From NCBI RefSeq assembly GCF_000199675.1, contig NC_014960.1, forward strand, positions 1,612,001-1,676,000: 64,000 nt of DNA, written 5' to 3'. Each line of letters opens with the position of its first letter. Positions within the stretch are counted from its first letter, which is position 1. The position numbers were made by a program, and so were the translations under genes. Of this stretch, positions 18,503 to 27,336 are shown in pieces. The notes under the pieces were generated by a model. The model was given only the letters and a program-made list of their open reading frames with translations. It was not told where the DNA came from and made no database searches. This DNA is from Anaerolinea thermophila UNI-1. GTDB lineage: Bacteria > Chloroflexota > Anaerolineae > Anaerolineales > Anaerolineaceae.

Positions 18503-18853
18503 TCACGCTTCAACGGAGTAATCAATATCCTCAACATGCACGTTGATTTTACCAACTTCCATTCCTAGCATTTCGGAAATGGCTCGAGAAACTTTTTGCT
18601 GAATGGCTCGTCCCACTTCCCGAACATTGACATCTTTTGCCAGAACGACGTAGATGTCGGCATAAACTACACCATGATCCACAGAAATTTTTACCCCTTC
18701 CTGTGGATTTTTAGAAAATATTTGGTTAACATCCGCCGGCGCTGAACTCAATCGGGCTACTCCCGGAACGCTCAGGGTATTCAAGCGGGCAATAGTTAAG
18801 AGCACTTCGGGTGCTATGGTTGTTTTTCCAGTAGTTGAGGGTGTTTGTTCCAT
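18503..18853 (-). CDS. Asp23/Gls24 family envelope stress protein
   Basis: Protein of 116 residues of the Asp23/Gls24 (YqhY) group. It has the characteristic IAPEVLLTIARLNTLSVPGVARL block and a later DIYVVLAKDVNVREVGRAIQ strand-helix unit. I choose the ATG at 18853 because AGAGGA lies seven bases upstream; the in-frame ATG at 18871 has a weaker site. Family members are linked to membrane or lipid homeostasis in Gram-positives, but the function is poorly understood. The gene is placed directly before nusB, a conserved pairing. Confidence 0.85.
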   Translation of the reverse strand: MEQTPSTTGKTTIAPEVLLTIARLNTLSVPGVARLSSAPADVNQIFSKNPQEGVKISVDHGVVYADIYVVLAKDVNVREVGRAIQQKVSRAISEMLGMEVGKINVHVEDIDYSVEA

Positions 18854-18913
18854 ATGAAAATCCTCTTTCATGATGCCTTTATTCTAACCCATTAATCACG
18901 AAGTCGTTATGGT

Positions 18914-20176
18914 TTAGAAAATATTACTTGAGGAAACTGTAAGTGTTGTAGTGGCATAGGGCATGACACCAATACGAACTATCCCTTTTATATCTGCAAG
19001 AGCAAGGTTTACAGCGTTTTTCAGGGTATCGCAGGGCTGGATCAGCCAGTTTCTGACGATCTCTGGTGAGATTGTGGATACTAGATATACATGGTAATCG
19101 CGGACGATTCTGGCTACCTGATATCCCTTGTGAGGACCTACACGGAAAGGTTGTTGTGCAAATTTAGCAAAGACCTCATCCGGGGTGGATACATCTTTCA
19201 TAAATTCCTCAAATGCCTGATTTCCACTTCCTTCCCGGCACTCGGCAACCAGAATAATCGTTCCACCTTTTCGGATGATGGTGGTAGCGTGAGTTAAGGC
19301 TTTTTGTGCTTGATAGAAATTAATATCTTTCGGATATCCGCCGGCTGAGGCAATGACAAGATCAAATAGCCCTTTGTCTTCTGTTGTACATATCTTCAGC
19401 GCAAGAGGAATCCCTGTTTTCATCACTTGTCGAGGGTGTCCGGCCAGAGCGTGGACAATTTCTTTCTTTTCATTCAAAATGGTGTTAAGAACAAAATCAA
19501 CCCCCATCAAGGATCCTATTTCTTCAATATCTTCTCGTAAAGGATTGCCTTCGTAAATTCCTATCCATGCTTTTGGATCAGTAATCCAGGCATGATTGCG
19601 GTTGACAGTCTTTCGTCCCGCCAGTCCAATGGCGGCGGTTTTCACTCCACCGGAGAAACCGGCAAAATGATGGGGCTCGATGTCTCCGGTGCATATTTTC
19701 AGATCTGCTTGGGCAAATTTCTGATTTACCCATACGGGGGTACCCCTGGAAGTGACCCCAATGAATACCAATTGTTCAGCATTGTCGCAATCGTGTGAGA
19801 TGCAGTTCACTCGTTCTAAAACTTCGAGAGGAATTAAAGACCGAATTTCTTCCTGTTTCATAGGAAGATGGGTGCCGGTGGCTATTAAAAGGGTAATTTT
19901 TTCGTCGGGAATGTGATGTTGATTCAGCCAATCTAACAAAGGGGGAAGGATGTGATGATGGGGAACAGGACGTGTTTTATCGTTTACGGCAATGGCTACA
20001 TGGTCAATCCCAGAAGGGAATTGAAAATCTAAAGGATGAGACAGAGCTTTTTCAATCACTTTTAAAGGATTTTCGCTTCCCGGTATTTCAGGAGGTACAA
20101 TCCATTCAATGGAATGTTCATCGGAGATAGAACATGATTGCGTACCCGAGCCAAATGGAATAGTAATCTGTTGCAT
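18914..20176 (-). CDS. LarA-like nickel-pincer racemase family protein (DUF2088)
   Basis: Protein of 420 residues related to lactate racemase LarA, which uses a nickel-pincer nucleotide cofactor to racemise or epimerise 2-hydroxy acids. Conserved blocks include IAVNDKTRPVPHH (near 65), LIATGTHLPM (near 98), EPHHFAGFSGGVKTAA (near 167) with the His pair, and GRKTVNRNH. Family members have diverse substrates, so lactate is only one possibility. No larB, larC or larE cofactor genes are nearby, so the cofactor would be made elsewhere in the genome. Confidence 0.85.
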   Translation of the reverse strand: MQQITIPFGSGTQSCSISDEHSIEWIVPPEIPGSENPLKVIEKALSHPLDFQFPSGIDHVAIAVNDKTRPVPHHHILPPLLDWLNQHHIPDEKITLLIATGTHLPMKQEEIRSLIPLEVLERVNCISHDCDNAEQLVFIGVTSRGTPVWVNQKFAQADLKICTGDIEPHHFAGFSGGVKTAAIGLAGRKTVNRNHAWITDPKAWIGIYEGNPLREDIEEIGSLMGVDFVLNTILNEKKEIVHALAGHPRQVMKTGIPLALKICTTEDKGLFDLVIASAGGYPKDINFYQAQKALTHATTIIRKGGTIILVAECREGSGNQAFEEFMKDVSTPDEVFAKFAQQPFRVGPHKGYQVARIVRDYHVYLVSTISPEIVRNWLIQPCDTLKNAVNLALADIKGIVRIGVMPYATTTLTVSSSNIF

Positions 20177-20251
20177 GGTGAAAATGCACCCCGACAGAGG
20201 AAATCAAAACCTCGATTATTTTATACTACAGAATGTGGCTTGGGAAAAATC

Positions 20252-20932
20252 TTAATTCAATCGAAAAATTCGATTCACAATTTTTTCAGGATGCCAGAAA
20301 ATTCTCTTATGCAGGAGAATTTCACGACGCAGTGTCAGGATTAATCGTTCCAGAATTTCAGGGACGGTTTCTCTTTCCAGCAAGTGCTGTTTTTCAATTA
20401 ATGGAATTTGGAGTAAAGAAGCCGTCAAAAAAATGATGTTTGTGGGGTCTTCGTAATTTTTTAATTCTTCCAGGAAAAGGTTAAGGGTTTGTAATTCAAC
20501 TCCGGCGGCTTTATAGGTGTCCAGCAACTGGACATACTCGGATAAATATTCCAGCAAAGCGTTTTTCATTCGCAAGGTTTCCAGTGTGCGAATTTGGCGA
20601 AAAGGATGGGCTTCGACCTCGGCAACCAGATATGGGGAGTGTTGTACCAAAGAGCGGATACGAAATCGCTCTTCTCCAATAGCGGTAAGGTTCATCCTGC
20701 CCTCTGACAGAGGTTGAACGTCAATGATTCGTGCCGAGCATCCCACAGGATAGGGAACTGGCATAGGACCATAAGCCTCAACTCCCTGATGAATCAGACA
20801 AACGCCAAAAAGCAAATCAGTCTCGAGTACTTGGCGCATCATCTTTTTATAGCGTTCTTCAAAAATATGTAAGTGAATAGGAGTTTTAGGAAATAAAACA
20901 GTCTGAAGAGGAAAAACAGGTAAGGTGTACAT
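20252..20932 (-). CDS. Lon N-terminal (LON substrate-binding) domain protein
   Basis: Stand-alone LON-N protein of 226 residues with no ATPase or protease part. It opens with LPVFPLQTVLFPKTPIHLHIFEERYKKM, the standard LON-N beginning, and has a helical C-terminal half. Such proteins are widespread; their role is unclear, perhaps substrate binding or regulation of proteolysis. It lies upstream of the larA-like gene on the same strand with a 75-bp gap. Confidence 0.88.
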   Translation of the reverse strand: MYTLPVFPLQTVLFPKTPIHLHIFEERYKKMMRQVLETDLLFGVCLIHQGVEAYGPMPVPYPVGCSARIIDVQPLSEGRMNLTAIGEERFRIRSLVQHSPYLVAEVEAHPFRQIRTLETLRMKNALLEYLSEYVQLLDTYKAAGVELQTLNLFLEELKNYEDPTNIIFLTASLLQIPLIEKQHLLERETVPEILERLILTLRREILLHKRIFWHPEKIVNRIFRLN

Positions 20933-21046
20933 TTATTTCAATTTTACTGGAGGCTTTCCTCCCTTACGAATGGATATATAAGGTTTATTGTATTTTGAGA
21001 TTGGGTCTAAAATAGTTTCAGACTTATGCCAAAGGAGGAATTGTGT

Positions 21047-21457
21047 ATGTCTATCCCATTTCCCAGTGACCAATGGATTAAAGCGATGATGGAAGATCTT
21101 AATCATAGTTCTTCCTACGAAGAAGCCGCAAAAAATTGGGAAGGTGATTTTGTATTTGTTATTGAACCGGGGGGAAAACTGGATAAACCGGTGAGGCTCT
21201 ACATGGATTTATGGCATGGGAAGTGTCGCAACGCTTACCAGATCCCGGATGGAGAGGTAGTGAATTCTGCCTTTCGTCTTTCCGGACCGGTGGCTGTTTG
21301 GAAAAAGGTCATGACCAAACAATTAGATCCAATGCAGGCAATGATGACCGGCCAGTTAAAACTTACAGGCAACATGGCGATGGTCATGAGGAACGTCCGC
21401 GCTGCCAAGGAACTGGTAGAGAGTTGTACCCGTATTCCTACTGAATTTCCTCTGTAG
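21047..21457 (+). CDS. SCP2 sterol-binding domain protein
   Basis: Small protein of 136 residues with the SCP2 fold, which binds lipids or CoA thioesters. The middle reads DFVFVIEPGGKLDKPVRLYM and the C-terminal part LKLTGNMAMVMRNVRA, matching the domain. The ATG at 21047 has AAAGGAGG nine bases upstream, so the in-frame ATG at 21026 is rejected. It heads a compact operon of alcohol and aldehyde oxidoreductases, with the next gene 9 bp away, so it may carry or present a hydrophobic substrate for them. That role is inferred from context only. Confidence 0.82.
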   Translation: MSIPFPSDQWIKAMMEDLNHSSSYEEAAKNWEGDFVFVIEPGGKLDKPVRLYMDLWHGKCRNAYQIPDGEVVNSAFRLSGPVAVWKKVMTKQLDPMQAMMTGQLKLTGNMAMVMRNVRAAKELVESCTRIPTEFPL

Positions 21458-21466
21458 GGAGGAATT

Positions 21467-22633
21467 ATGTGGTTCTTTCAAAGCCCTCAAATTGTTTATG
21501 GCGAAGGCTCTCTTTCTCATTTATCGCAGATTTCAGGTGTGCGGGTGCTGATTGTCTCTGACCGTACTCTTGAACGTCTGGGGATGGTAGAAAAAATCAG
21601 GGCTCTTTTACGAGAAAATCGATTTCAGGTGGAAACTTTTCTTGATGTCGAGTCGGATCCCTCTGTGACTACGGTTGAAAACGGCGCCCACAAGATGAGG
21701 GAATTTGAGCCAGATTGGATTATTGCTTTAGGGGGCGGTTCGGTCATGGATGCTACAAAAGCCATGTGGGTGTTGTATGAGCGTCCCGATATGGACCCGG
21801 TAGCCATTAATCCAATTGAACCAATATTCCTGAGGAAAAAAGCCCGAATGATTGCCATTCCAACGACCGCTGGAACAGGGGCTGAAGCCACCTGGGCAAT
21901 TGTCTTAAGTGAGAAAGAATCTCACCGAAAATTAGGTTTGGGGAATCGGGAGTGTGTGCCAGATTTAGCCATTCTGGATCCTGAGCTGACCATAGGATTG
22001 CCTCCCAGAATTACCGCAGATACTGGATTGGATGCCTTAACCCATGCCATTGAAGGGTATACCAGTACATGGCACAATGATTTTTCTGATGGGCTGTGCC
22101 TGCAAGCCATCCGATTGATTTTTAACTACCTTCCTCGGGTGTATCGAGATGGCAATGATCGGGAAGCCCGTGAGCGTATGCAAAATGCGGCAACTATTGC
22201 CGGGTTGGGGTTTGGCAATGCAATGGCGGCTCTGGCACATGGTATGGGACATGCACTGGGGGCGCGTTTCAATGTTCCTCATGGCAGGGCTGTGGCTCTC
22301 TTCTTGCCTTATACGATTGCCTATTATGTTCGTGGTGAAGCAAAAACTCGCTATCGGGAGATTGCTCAATTTTTAGGAGAAAATGTCCAAACGGAAAATG
22401 AAGCCGCTGATTGGCTGATCCAAAAAATTCGGGCTCTGGAATCCGAAGTAGAACAACCTCTCTCCATTGCTCAACTTGGAATTGACGAGAAAGCCTTTGA
22501 AGAAGACTTGGAAACTCTGGTTGCTTTTGCTTTGAATGACTCCCAAACCTTGATGGGAACAAGAGTCCCTGAGGTGGACGAACTGACCAGGCTGTTTCGT
22601 GTTGCCTATCATGGGGATGATGTGACTTTCTAA
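21467..22633 (+). CDS. Iron-containing alcohol dehydrogenase
   Basis: Group III (Fe-dependent) alcohol dehydrogenase of 388 residues interconverting alcohols and aldehydes with NAD(P). The nucleotide-binding GGGSVMDATKAM is near residue 88; the metal-ligand region has GLDALTHAIEGY (near 187), AALAHGMGHALG (near 248) and VPHGRAVA (near 266). A GGAGG site lies upstream. Next to it is a tungsten aldehyde:ferredoxin oxidoreductase, so alcohol oxidised here would give the aldehyde oxidised there. Confidence 0.92.
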   Translation: MWFFQSPQIVYGEGSLSHLSQISGVRVLIVSDRTLERLGMVEKIRALLRENRFQVETFLDVESDPSVTTVENGAHKMREFEPDWIIALGGGSVMDATKAMWVLYERPDMDPVAINPIEPIFLRKKARMIAIPTTAGTGAEATWAIVLSEKESHRKLGLGNRECVPDLAILDPELTIGLPPRITADTGLDALTHAIEGYTSTWHNDFSDGLCLQAIRLIFNYLPRVYRDGNDREARERMQNAATIAGLGFGNAMAALAHGMGHALGARFNVPHGRAVALFLPYTIAYYVRGEAKTRYREIAQFLGENVQTENEAADWLIQKIRALESEVEQPLSIAQLGIDEKAFEEDLETLVAFALNDSQTLMGTRVPEVDELTRLFRVAYHGDDVTF

Positions 22634-22642
22634 GAGGCTACC

Positions 22643-24475
22643 ATGAATAATCGGCTTCTCTTTGTGGATTTAACAACCGGTCGAATTGGGTGCTCAACTA
22701 TCCCTGAAAATTACTTGAAAGAATACATTGGCGGAAGTGGTTTGGGGGTCAGAATTCTCTGGGATTGGCTAAACCCTTCAACCTCTCCACTGGATCCTTC
22801 AAGCCCTCTATTGTTCATCACGGGACCTCTTACGGGGGCAAATGGACCCGCTACAGGACGGTTTACTGTGTGCGGACGTTCTCCCCAAACAGGCTTATGG
22901 GGGGAGGCAAATATTGGGGGCTTTGTCGGTCCTGAACTGCGATACGCCGGATTTGATGCAGTCCTGGTTACGGGAAAAGCGCCAACTCCGGTCTATTTAT
23001 GGATTCATCAAGGAGATGCCCAGATCAGGGATGCTTCGCACCTCTGGGGAAAAACCGATATCTACGAAACCCAGGTGCAAATTCGCCAGGAATTAGAAGA
23101 ACCACGCGCCAGGATTGCCTGTATCGGTTTGGCGGCAGAAAATGGCGTTGTGTTTTCTGGAATTTTTTCCGATCACGGTCGCGCAGCAGCACGTACCGGC
23201 TTGGGATTGCTCATGGCATCAAAGAATCTCAAGGCGTTAGCCGTCCGCGGTACCCAAAAAATTCCACTTGCTTTGCCCGAGCGTTTTTCTGAAGAGAGGA
23301 TACGGGTTAATAAAGAACTGGCAAACCATAACATGACGGCAGTTTTCCGAGCCACTGGCACTTCGGGTGCGGCAGAATATCTGCAGATGCTTGGGGATAT
23401 GCCTCAAAAATACTGGATGGGTGCAAGTTTCGACGGGGCAGACAAAATCAGCGGGGCACAAATGGCTGAAACCATTCTGGCGGGTACCGCAGCCTGTCAG
23501 GGATGTGTAATTTCCTGTGGAAGGGTTGTCTCGATCCCGGAAGGACCTTATCAGACAAATGGGAAGACAAAAGGTCCCGAGTATGAAACCATTTGTTCAT
23601 TCGGCTCACAATTGCTGGTTGATGACCTGGCGGCAATCACTGCATTGGGAGAAACATGCGACCGTTTGGGGATGGACTCGATTTCCGCTGGAAGTGTGAT
23701 TGGCTTAGCCTACTTATTATTTGAGCGGGGTATTCTCACCGAGAAAGACACAGAAGGACTGACGCTTCAGTGGGGAGATCCTAAACCCGCATTTGTGTTC
23801 CTTGAAAAAATGGCTCGTCGTCAAGGCATTGGGGAATGGATGGCACAGGGAAGCCGTGCCTTTGCCGCTCGATTGGGTGTAGAAGAACTGGCTGTCCAGG
23901 TCAATGGGTTGGATGTTGCCATGCATGATCCTCGAGCATTCAGTGGACAAACCCTTTCTTATCTCACTTCTCCCCGAGGGGCGTGTCATAATCAGAGTGA
24001 TTTCTTCACCGTGGAACTCGGCGGTACTCTGGATGAAATCGGTATCCCCATGACAGATCGTTTTACCGATGCCGGTAAGGCAAAATATGTTGCAAGGCAT
24101 CAGCACTGGCGTTCGGTTTGTAATAGCCTGGTGATGTGCTTTTTTGCTTCGGTTTCTCCAAAGGATGTGGTTGATTTACTGAACTTGGCAACTGGTGAGG
24201 AATGGACATTGGACTCTCTCATGACTGCGGGGGAAAGAATCTGGAATTTGAAGCGGTTATACAATCTTGCTCTGGGGTATTCTCCAGACAACGAGAAACT
24301 TCCTGCTCTTCTGTTGCAGGCTTTACCAGATGGGGGACAGGGCGGTTTTATCCCCGATGTCCAGACGCTTAAAAAAGAATATTACGAAGCGTGTGGGTGG
24401 GATCAAAAAAGCGGTATGCCGGGAAAAGAGGTGATCGACAGGCTAAATTTGGGATTTACGAAGGATAAATTTTGA
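22643..24475 (+). CDS. aor: Tungsten aldehyde:ferredoxin oxidoreductase (AOR)
   Basis: Tungstopterin enzyme of 610 residues oxidising aldehydes to carboxylates with ferredoxin reduction. The N-terminal domain holds the pterin-binding GPLTGANGPATGRF and the GLWGEANIGGF segment; the [4Fe-4S] ligands are CQGCVISC (near 288-295) plus a fourth Cys near residue 500. HDPRAFSGQ and PRGACHNQSD are typical of the substrate/pterin region. Spacing of 9 bp to the Fe-ADH and 15 bp to the Zn-ADH shows one operon. Length is usual for AOR. Likely cytoplasmic homodimer. Confidence 0.93.
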   Translation: MNNRLLFVDLTTGRIGCSTIPENYLKEYIGGSGLGVRILWDWLNPSTSPLDPSSPLLFITGPLTGANGPATGRFTVCGRSPQTGLWGEANIGGFVGPELRYAGFDAVLVTGKAPTPVYLWIHQGDAQIRDASHLWGKTDIYETQVQIRQELEEPRARIACIGLAAENGVVFSGIFSDHGRAAARTGLGLLMASKNLKALAVRGTQKIPLALPERFSEERIRVNKELANHNMTAVFRATGTSGAAEYLQMLGDMPQKYWMGASFDGADKISGAQMAETILAGTAACQGCVISCGRVVSIPEGPYQTNGKTKGPEYETICSFGSQLLVDDLAAITALGETCDRLGMDSISAGSVIGLAYLLFERGILTEKDTEGLTLQWGDPKPAFVFLEKMARRQGIGEWMAQGSRAFAARLGVEELAVQVNGLDVAMHDPRAFSGQTLSYLTSPRGACHNQSDFFTVELGGTLDEIGIPMTDRFTDAGKAKYVARHQHWRSVCNSLVMCFFASVSPKDVVDLLNLATGEEWTLDSLMTAGERIWNLKRLYNLALGYSPDNEKLPALLLQALPDGGQGGFIPDVQTLKKEYYEACGWDQKSGMPGKEVIDRLNLGFTKDKF

Positions 24476-24490
24476 TATGGGAGGAAATCC

Positions 24491-25507
24491 ATGTTACAAG
24501 CAGTGATGGTTGAACCGGGAAAAATTGAATTTCACGAGGTCGAAAAACCCGTCCCGGCAAAAAATGAAGTTCTGATTGCTATCCAGCGTATTGGTGTTTG
24601 TGGTTCAGATATTCATGTTTATCATGGAAAACACCCATACACCTCTTATCCAGTTGTCCAGGGGCATGAGGTGTCGGGGATTGTTGCCGGGGTTGGAAAT
24701 GGTGTACAGGATTTCATGCCAGGAGACAAAGTGGTTTTCATGCCCCAGGTGACCTGTGGCCAGTGTTACCCGTGCCAGCATGGAATGGAGCATATTTGTG
24801 AAAGTCTGAAAGTGATGGGCTTCCAAACTGGCGGGGCAGCGCAGGAATATTTCCCTGTAGATGCCAGAAAGGTACTGAAACTTCCGAATGGGGTGAGTTT
24901 AGACGAAGGGGCAATGGTAGAACCTGTATCGGTGGCAGTGCATGCGCTCAGACGCGGTGGTTTTGTTCCCGGGATGAAGGTTTTGGTTTTAGGCGCTGGT
25001 ACCATTGGGAATTTGGTTGCTCAGGTGGCTCGAGCACAGGGCGCTTCTAAAGTCCTCGTGACCGATATTCAGGATTACAAGTTGGAAAAAGCCAGGGAGT
25101 GTGGTTTGACTGGAATCAACACTTCTCGAGAAAATTTACCTCACACAATTGATGAGGTTTTTGGCAAAGAAAAAGCAGATTTGATTTTGGAATGTGTGGG
25201 GGTTCAGCCTACCATCACCCAGGCCATTCAGGTTGCCAGAAAAGGTACCCCGATTGTGGTTGTAGGGGTCTTTGCTGAGAAACCGGTTGTGGATTTGGGC
25301 TTGGTTCAGGATCGGGAATTATCTCTGGTAGGTACCTTAATGTATCAACGACCGGATTATGAGAAAGCGATCGAGTTAATTGCTTCCCATGCCCTCATGC
25401 TTCAACCATTAATTACCCATCGCTTCCCGTTTCAAGACTATCTTAAGGCATATCAAGCCATTGAGGAGTCACAAGGGCATTACATGAAGGTAATGATTGA
25501 ATTGTAA
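24491..25507 (+). CDS. Zinc-dependent medium-chain alcohol dehydrogenase
   Basis: MDR-family dehydrogenase of 338 residues, similar to sorbitol, threonine and butanediol-type dehydrogenases. It has the catalytic zinc region GVCGSDIHVYHG and GHEVSG, the structural-zinc cysteines CGQCYPCQHGMEHIC (near 88-104) and the NAD-binding VLGAGTIGNLVAQ. The ATG follows GGGAGG. It ends the SCP2/Fe-ADH/AOR operon. The exact polyol or alcohol substrate cannot be assigned. Confidence 0.9.
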   Translation: MLQAVMVEPGKIEFHEVEKPVPAKNEVLIAIQRIGVCGSDIHVYHGKHPYTSYPVVQGHEVSGIVAGVGNGVQDFMPGDKVVFMPQVTCGQCYPCQHGMEHICESLKVMGFQTGGAAQEYFPVDARKVLKLPNGVSLDEGAMVEPVSVAVHALRRGGFVPGMKVLVLGAGTIGNLVAQVARAQGASKVLVTDIQDYKLEKARECGLTGINTSRENLPHTIDEVFGKEKADLILECVGVQPTITQAIQVARKGTPIVVVGVFAEKPVVDLGLVQDRELSLVGTLMYQRPDYEKAIELIASHALMLQPLITHRFPFQDYLKAYQAIEESQGHYMKVMIEL

Positions 25508-25512
25508 TTGAA

Positions 25513-26346
25513 TTATCCCAGGGATTTTTTACTGCGGGTTTTTTGCAACTCGTAATCTGGAATCCGTTGATGGAGCAAGTCCAGAGAGATATTCACTACC
25601 TCGTGAGCCTCTTCCGGGGTGGTTGTGCCTATGACCACCATATCTATCGGGCGGATTGTGCTCCAGACAAAAGAAAGCCCAACTACAGGTAAGAGACGTC
25701 CTGCTGCCAGGGGTTTGATGGCCATCACAGGTTTTTTAGCATTGCGGATAATCTTCATCACCCAATCGGCTTCAACCTGCATCAGAAAACCCGCGGCATT
25801 GTAAATTTGGATGTAAGTTTCCACATCCGCTCCAGTTTCGTCAGCAATGATAGGGGTTTCTGGCATGTGAGTCGAGAGCCCGGGAATCATTCCGCGTTCT
25901 CGAATCATTTGAGTGTAGCGGTCTAAATCGCGAATAGTGCGATGCATGCGATCCAACAGGGCATCGGTTACAGCCTGATGGGGCATACAAAAAGTTGCAT
26001 GCCATTGAGCACACTGGTCAAATACTACTTCTGGTTCGTTTTCTTCAGGACCACCGGGTAGAATGTTAAACCATGGGGTATAGATTCGAGTGATAGGCTT
26101 ACCGGAGCGTTGCTCGGCTTCCTGAATGGATTCTTCCAGTAAAGGATGCAAAGGTCCCATGACTGCATCAATTTCATATGTCAAAAAAACCAGCAGGACT
26201 TCCACAATCCTGTTGCGAGTTTGCAAATCCTTAATAAAGCGATCTTTTGCCAAACTGGTATGGGAATATCCCAAAAACCAGTTTGTCCCGATGATCAGCC
26301 GGGGTAAACTCACACCACCAACTTCAGTTCTGGGAAAGCCGTCCAT
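25513..26346 (-). CDS. Uncharacterised TIM-barrel-like protein
   Basis: Protein of 277 residues I do not recognise firmly. The opening MDGFPRTEVGGVSLPRLIIGTN resembles the start of aldo/keto reductase barrels, and the later PVMAIKPLAAGRLLP and DMVVIGTTTPEEAHEVV resemble their last strands, but the usual catalytic Tyr/Lys/His set is not evident. It is translated close behind the polyprenyl synthase gene (3 bp gap), last in a minus-strand operon, and converges on the Zn-ADH gene with a 5-bp gap. Function unknown. Confidence 0.6.
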   Translation of the reverse strand: MDGFPRTEVGGVSLPRLIIGTNWFLGYSHTSLAKDRFIKDLQTRNRIVEVLLVFLTYEIDAVMGPLHPLLEESIQEAEQRSGKPITRIYTPWFNILPGGPEENEPEVVFDQCAQWHATFCMPHQAVTDALLDRMHRTIRDLDRYTQMIRERGMIPGLSTHMPETPIIADETGADVETYIQIYNAAGFLMQVEADWVMKIIRNAKKPVMAIKPLAAGRLLPVVGLSFVWSTIRPIDMVVIGTTTPEEAHEVVNISLDLLHQRIPDYELQKTRSKKSLG

Positions 26347-26349
26347 CTT

Positions 26350-27336
26350 CTAAAATTTTCTGTCTACCACATGGTGCGCCAATTCTTCCAGTGCCAAACG
26401 TTCAGGGCATGGATCGAATATGCTCAGATGATTTAGCGCTGTTTCGACAAATTGGATTGCTTCTTGATGGCTTTGTTGAATGGCTTTACTCGAGCGAATG
26501 GCGCCAATTAGTTCATCCAGGACATCCTGGTCTTGAATGCAGTTTCCCTCGATAAGATTGATGGTTAAGGGATGTTCCGGGTGCATTTCAGCAAAATAGA
26601 TGGCGGGGAGAGTAACAAGTCCTTGCCGCAGGTCACTTCCAATAGGTTTGCCAAGCGTTGCCTGCTCTCCTGTGTAATCTAGGATGTCATCAATGATCTG
26701 AAAAGCCATTCCAACAGAATATCCGTACGCGCGTAAGGCTTCTGTGTGCAGTTCAGAGGTAAGACATAATAACGCGGCAGATTTTGCGGAGGTCTCAAAG
26801 AGAGAGGCGGTTTTTGCGTAAATTCGCTGGTAGTAATTAGTTCTATCTGCCTTGCAGCGGGTGCTAAACATTTGGGTTAATTCACCGCCTACAATAATCG
26901 AAAGGGTTTCGGAAAAGAGTTTCATCACCGGAATGGAGTCGGTTTGTGCCGCCAGATTGGCCGCACGGGCGAAGAGGTAATCGCCTGTTAATACAGTTGC
27001 TCCGGGTGACCAGCGCGAGTTAAGCGTGGGCATTCCTCGGCGAAGCAATGAACCATCAATTAAATCATCGTGGACGAGGGTGGCAGTATGGAGCATTTCA
27101 ATAGCAGCGGCGAGATGAAGCAAGGGCTCGCCCTTTGCCCTTAACATTTTACCCGCCAGCAGGGTTAAAGTGGGGCGAATACGTTTTCCGCCAGCACTCA
27201 AAAGCAAATCCAACGCTGACTGTAAATCAGGATAGCGTTCATCTGCCTGCGAGCGCATTAAGGTTTCAACTGCACGCAGGTCGTCCTGTATAGAAACCAT
27301 AAAAGAAACAGCAGAGGTCAAATTTAACTCTCCCAT
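26350..27336 (-). CDS. Trans-polyprenyl diphosphate synthase
   Basis: Isoprenoid chain elongation enzyme of 328 residues of the octaprenyl/heptaprenyl synthase type, supplying quinone side chains or similar. The first Asp-rich motif is in DDLIDGSLLRRG (near 92) and the second in DDILDYTGE (near 218); GGKRIRPTL near 52 is conserved. The start ATG overlaps the tatD stop by 13 bp, so translation is coupled. Product length cannot be read from sequence alone. Confidence 0.9.
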   Translation of the reverse strand: MGELNLTSAVSFMVSIQDDLRAVETLMRSQADERYPDLQSALDLLLSAGGKRIRPTLTLLAGKMLRAKGEPLLHLAAAIEMLHTATLVHDDLIDGSLLRRGMPTLNSRWSPGATVLTGDYLFARAANLAAQTDSIPVMKLFSETLSIIVGGELTQMFSTRCKADRTNYYQRIYAKTASLFETSAKSAALLCLTSELHTEALRAYGYSVGMAFQIIDDILDYTGEQATLGKPIGSDLRQGLVTLPAIYFAEMHPEHPLTINLIEGNCIQDQDVLDELIGAIRSSKAIQQSHQEAIQFVETALNHLSIFDPCPERLALEELAHHVVDRKF

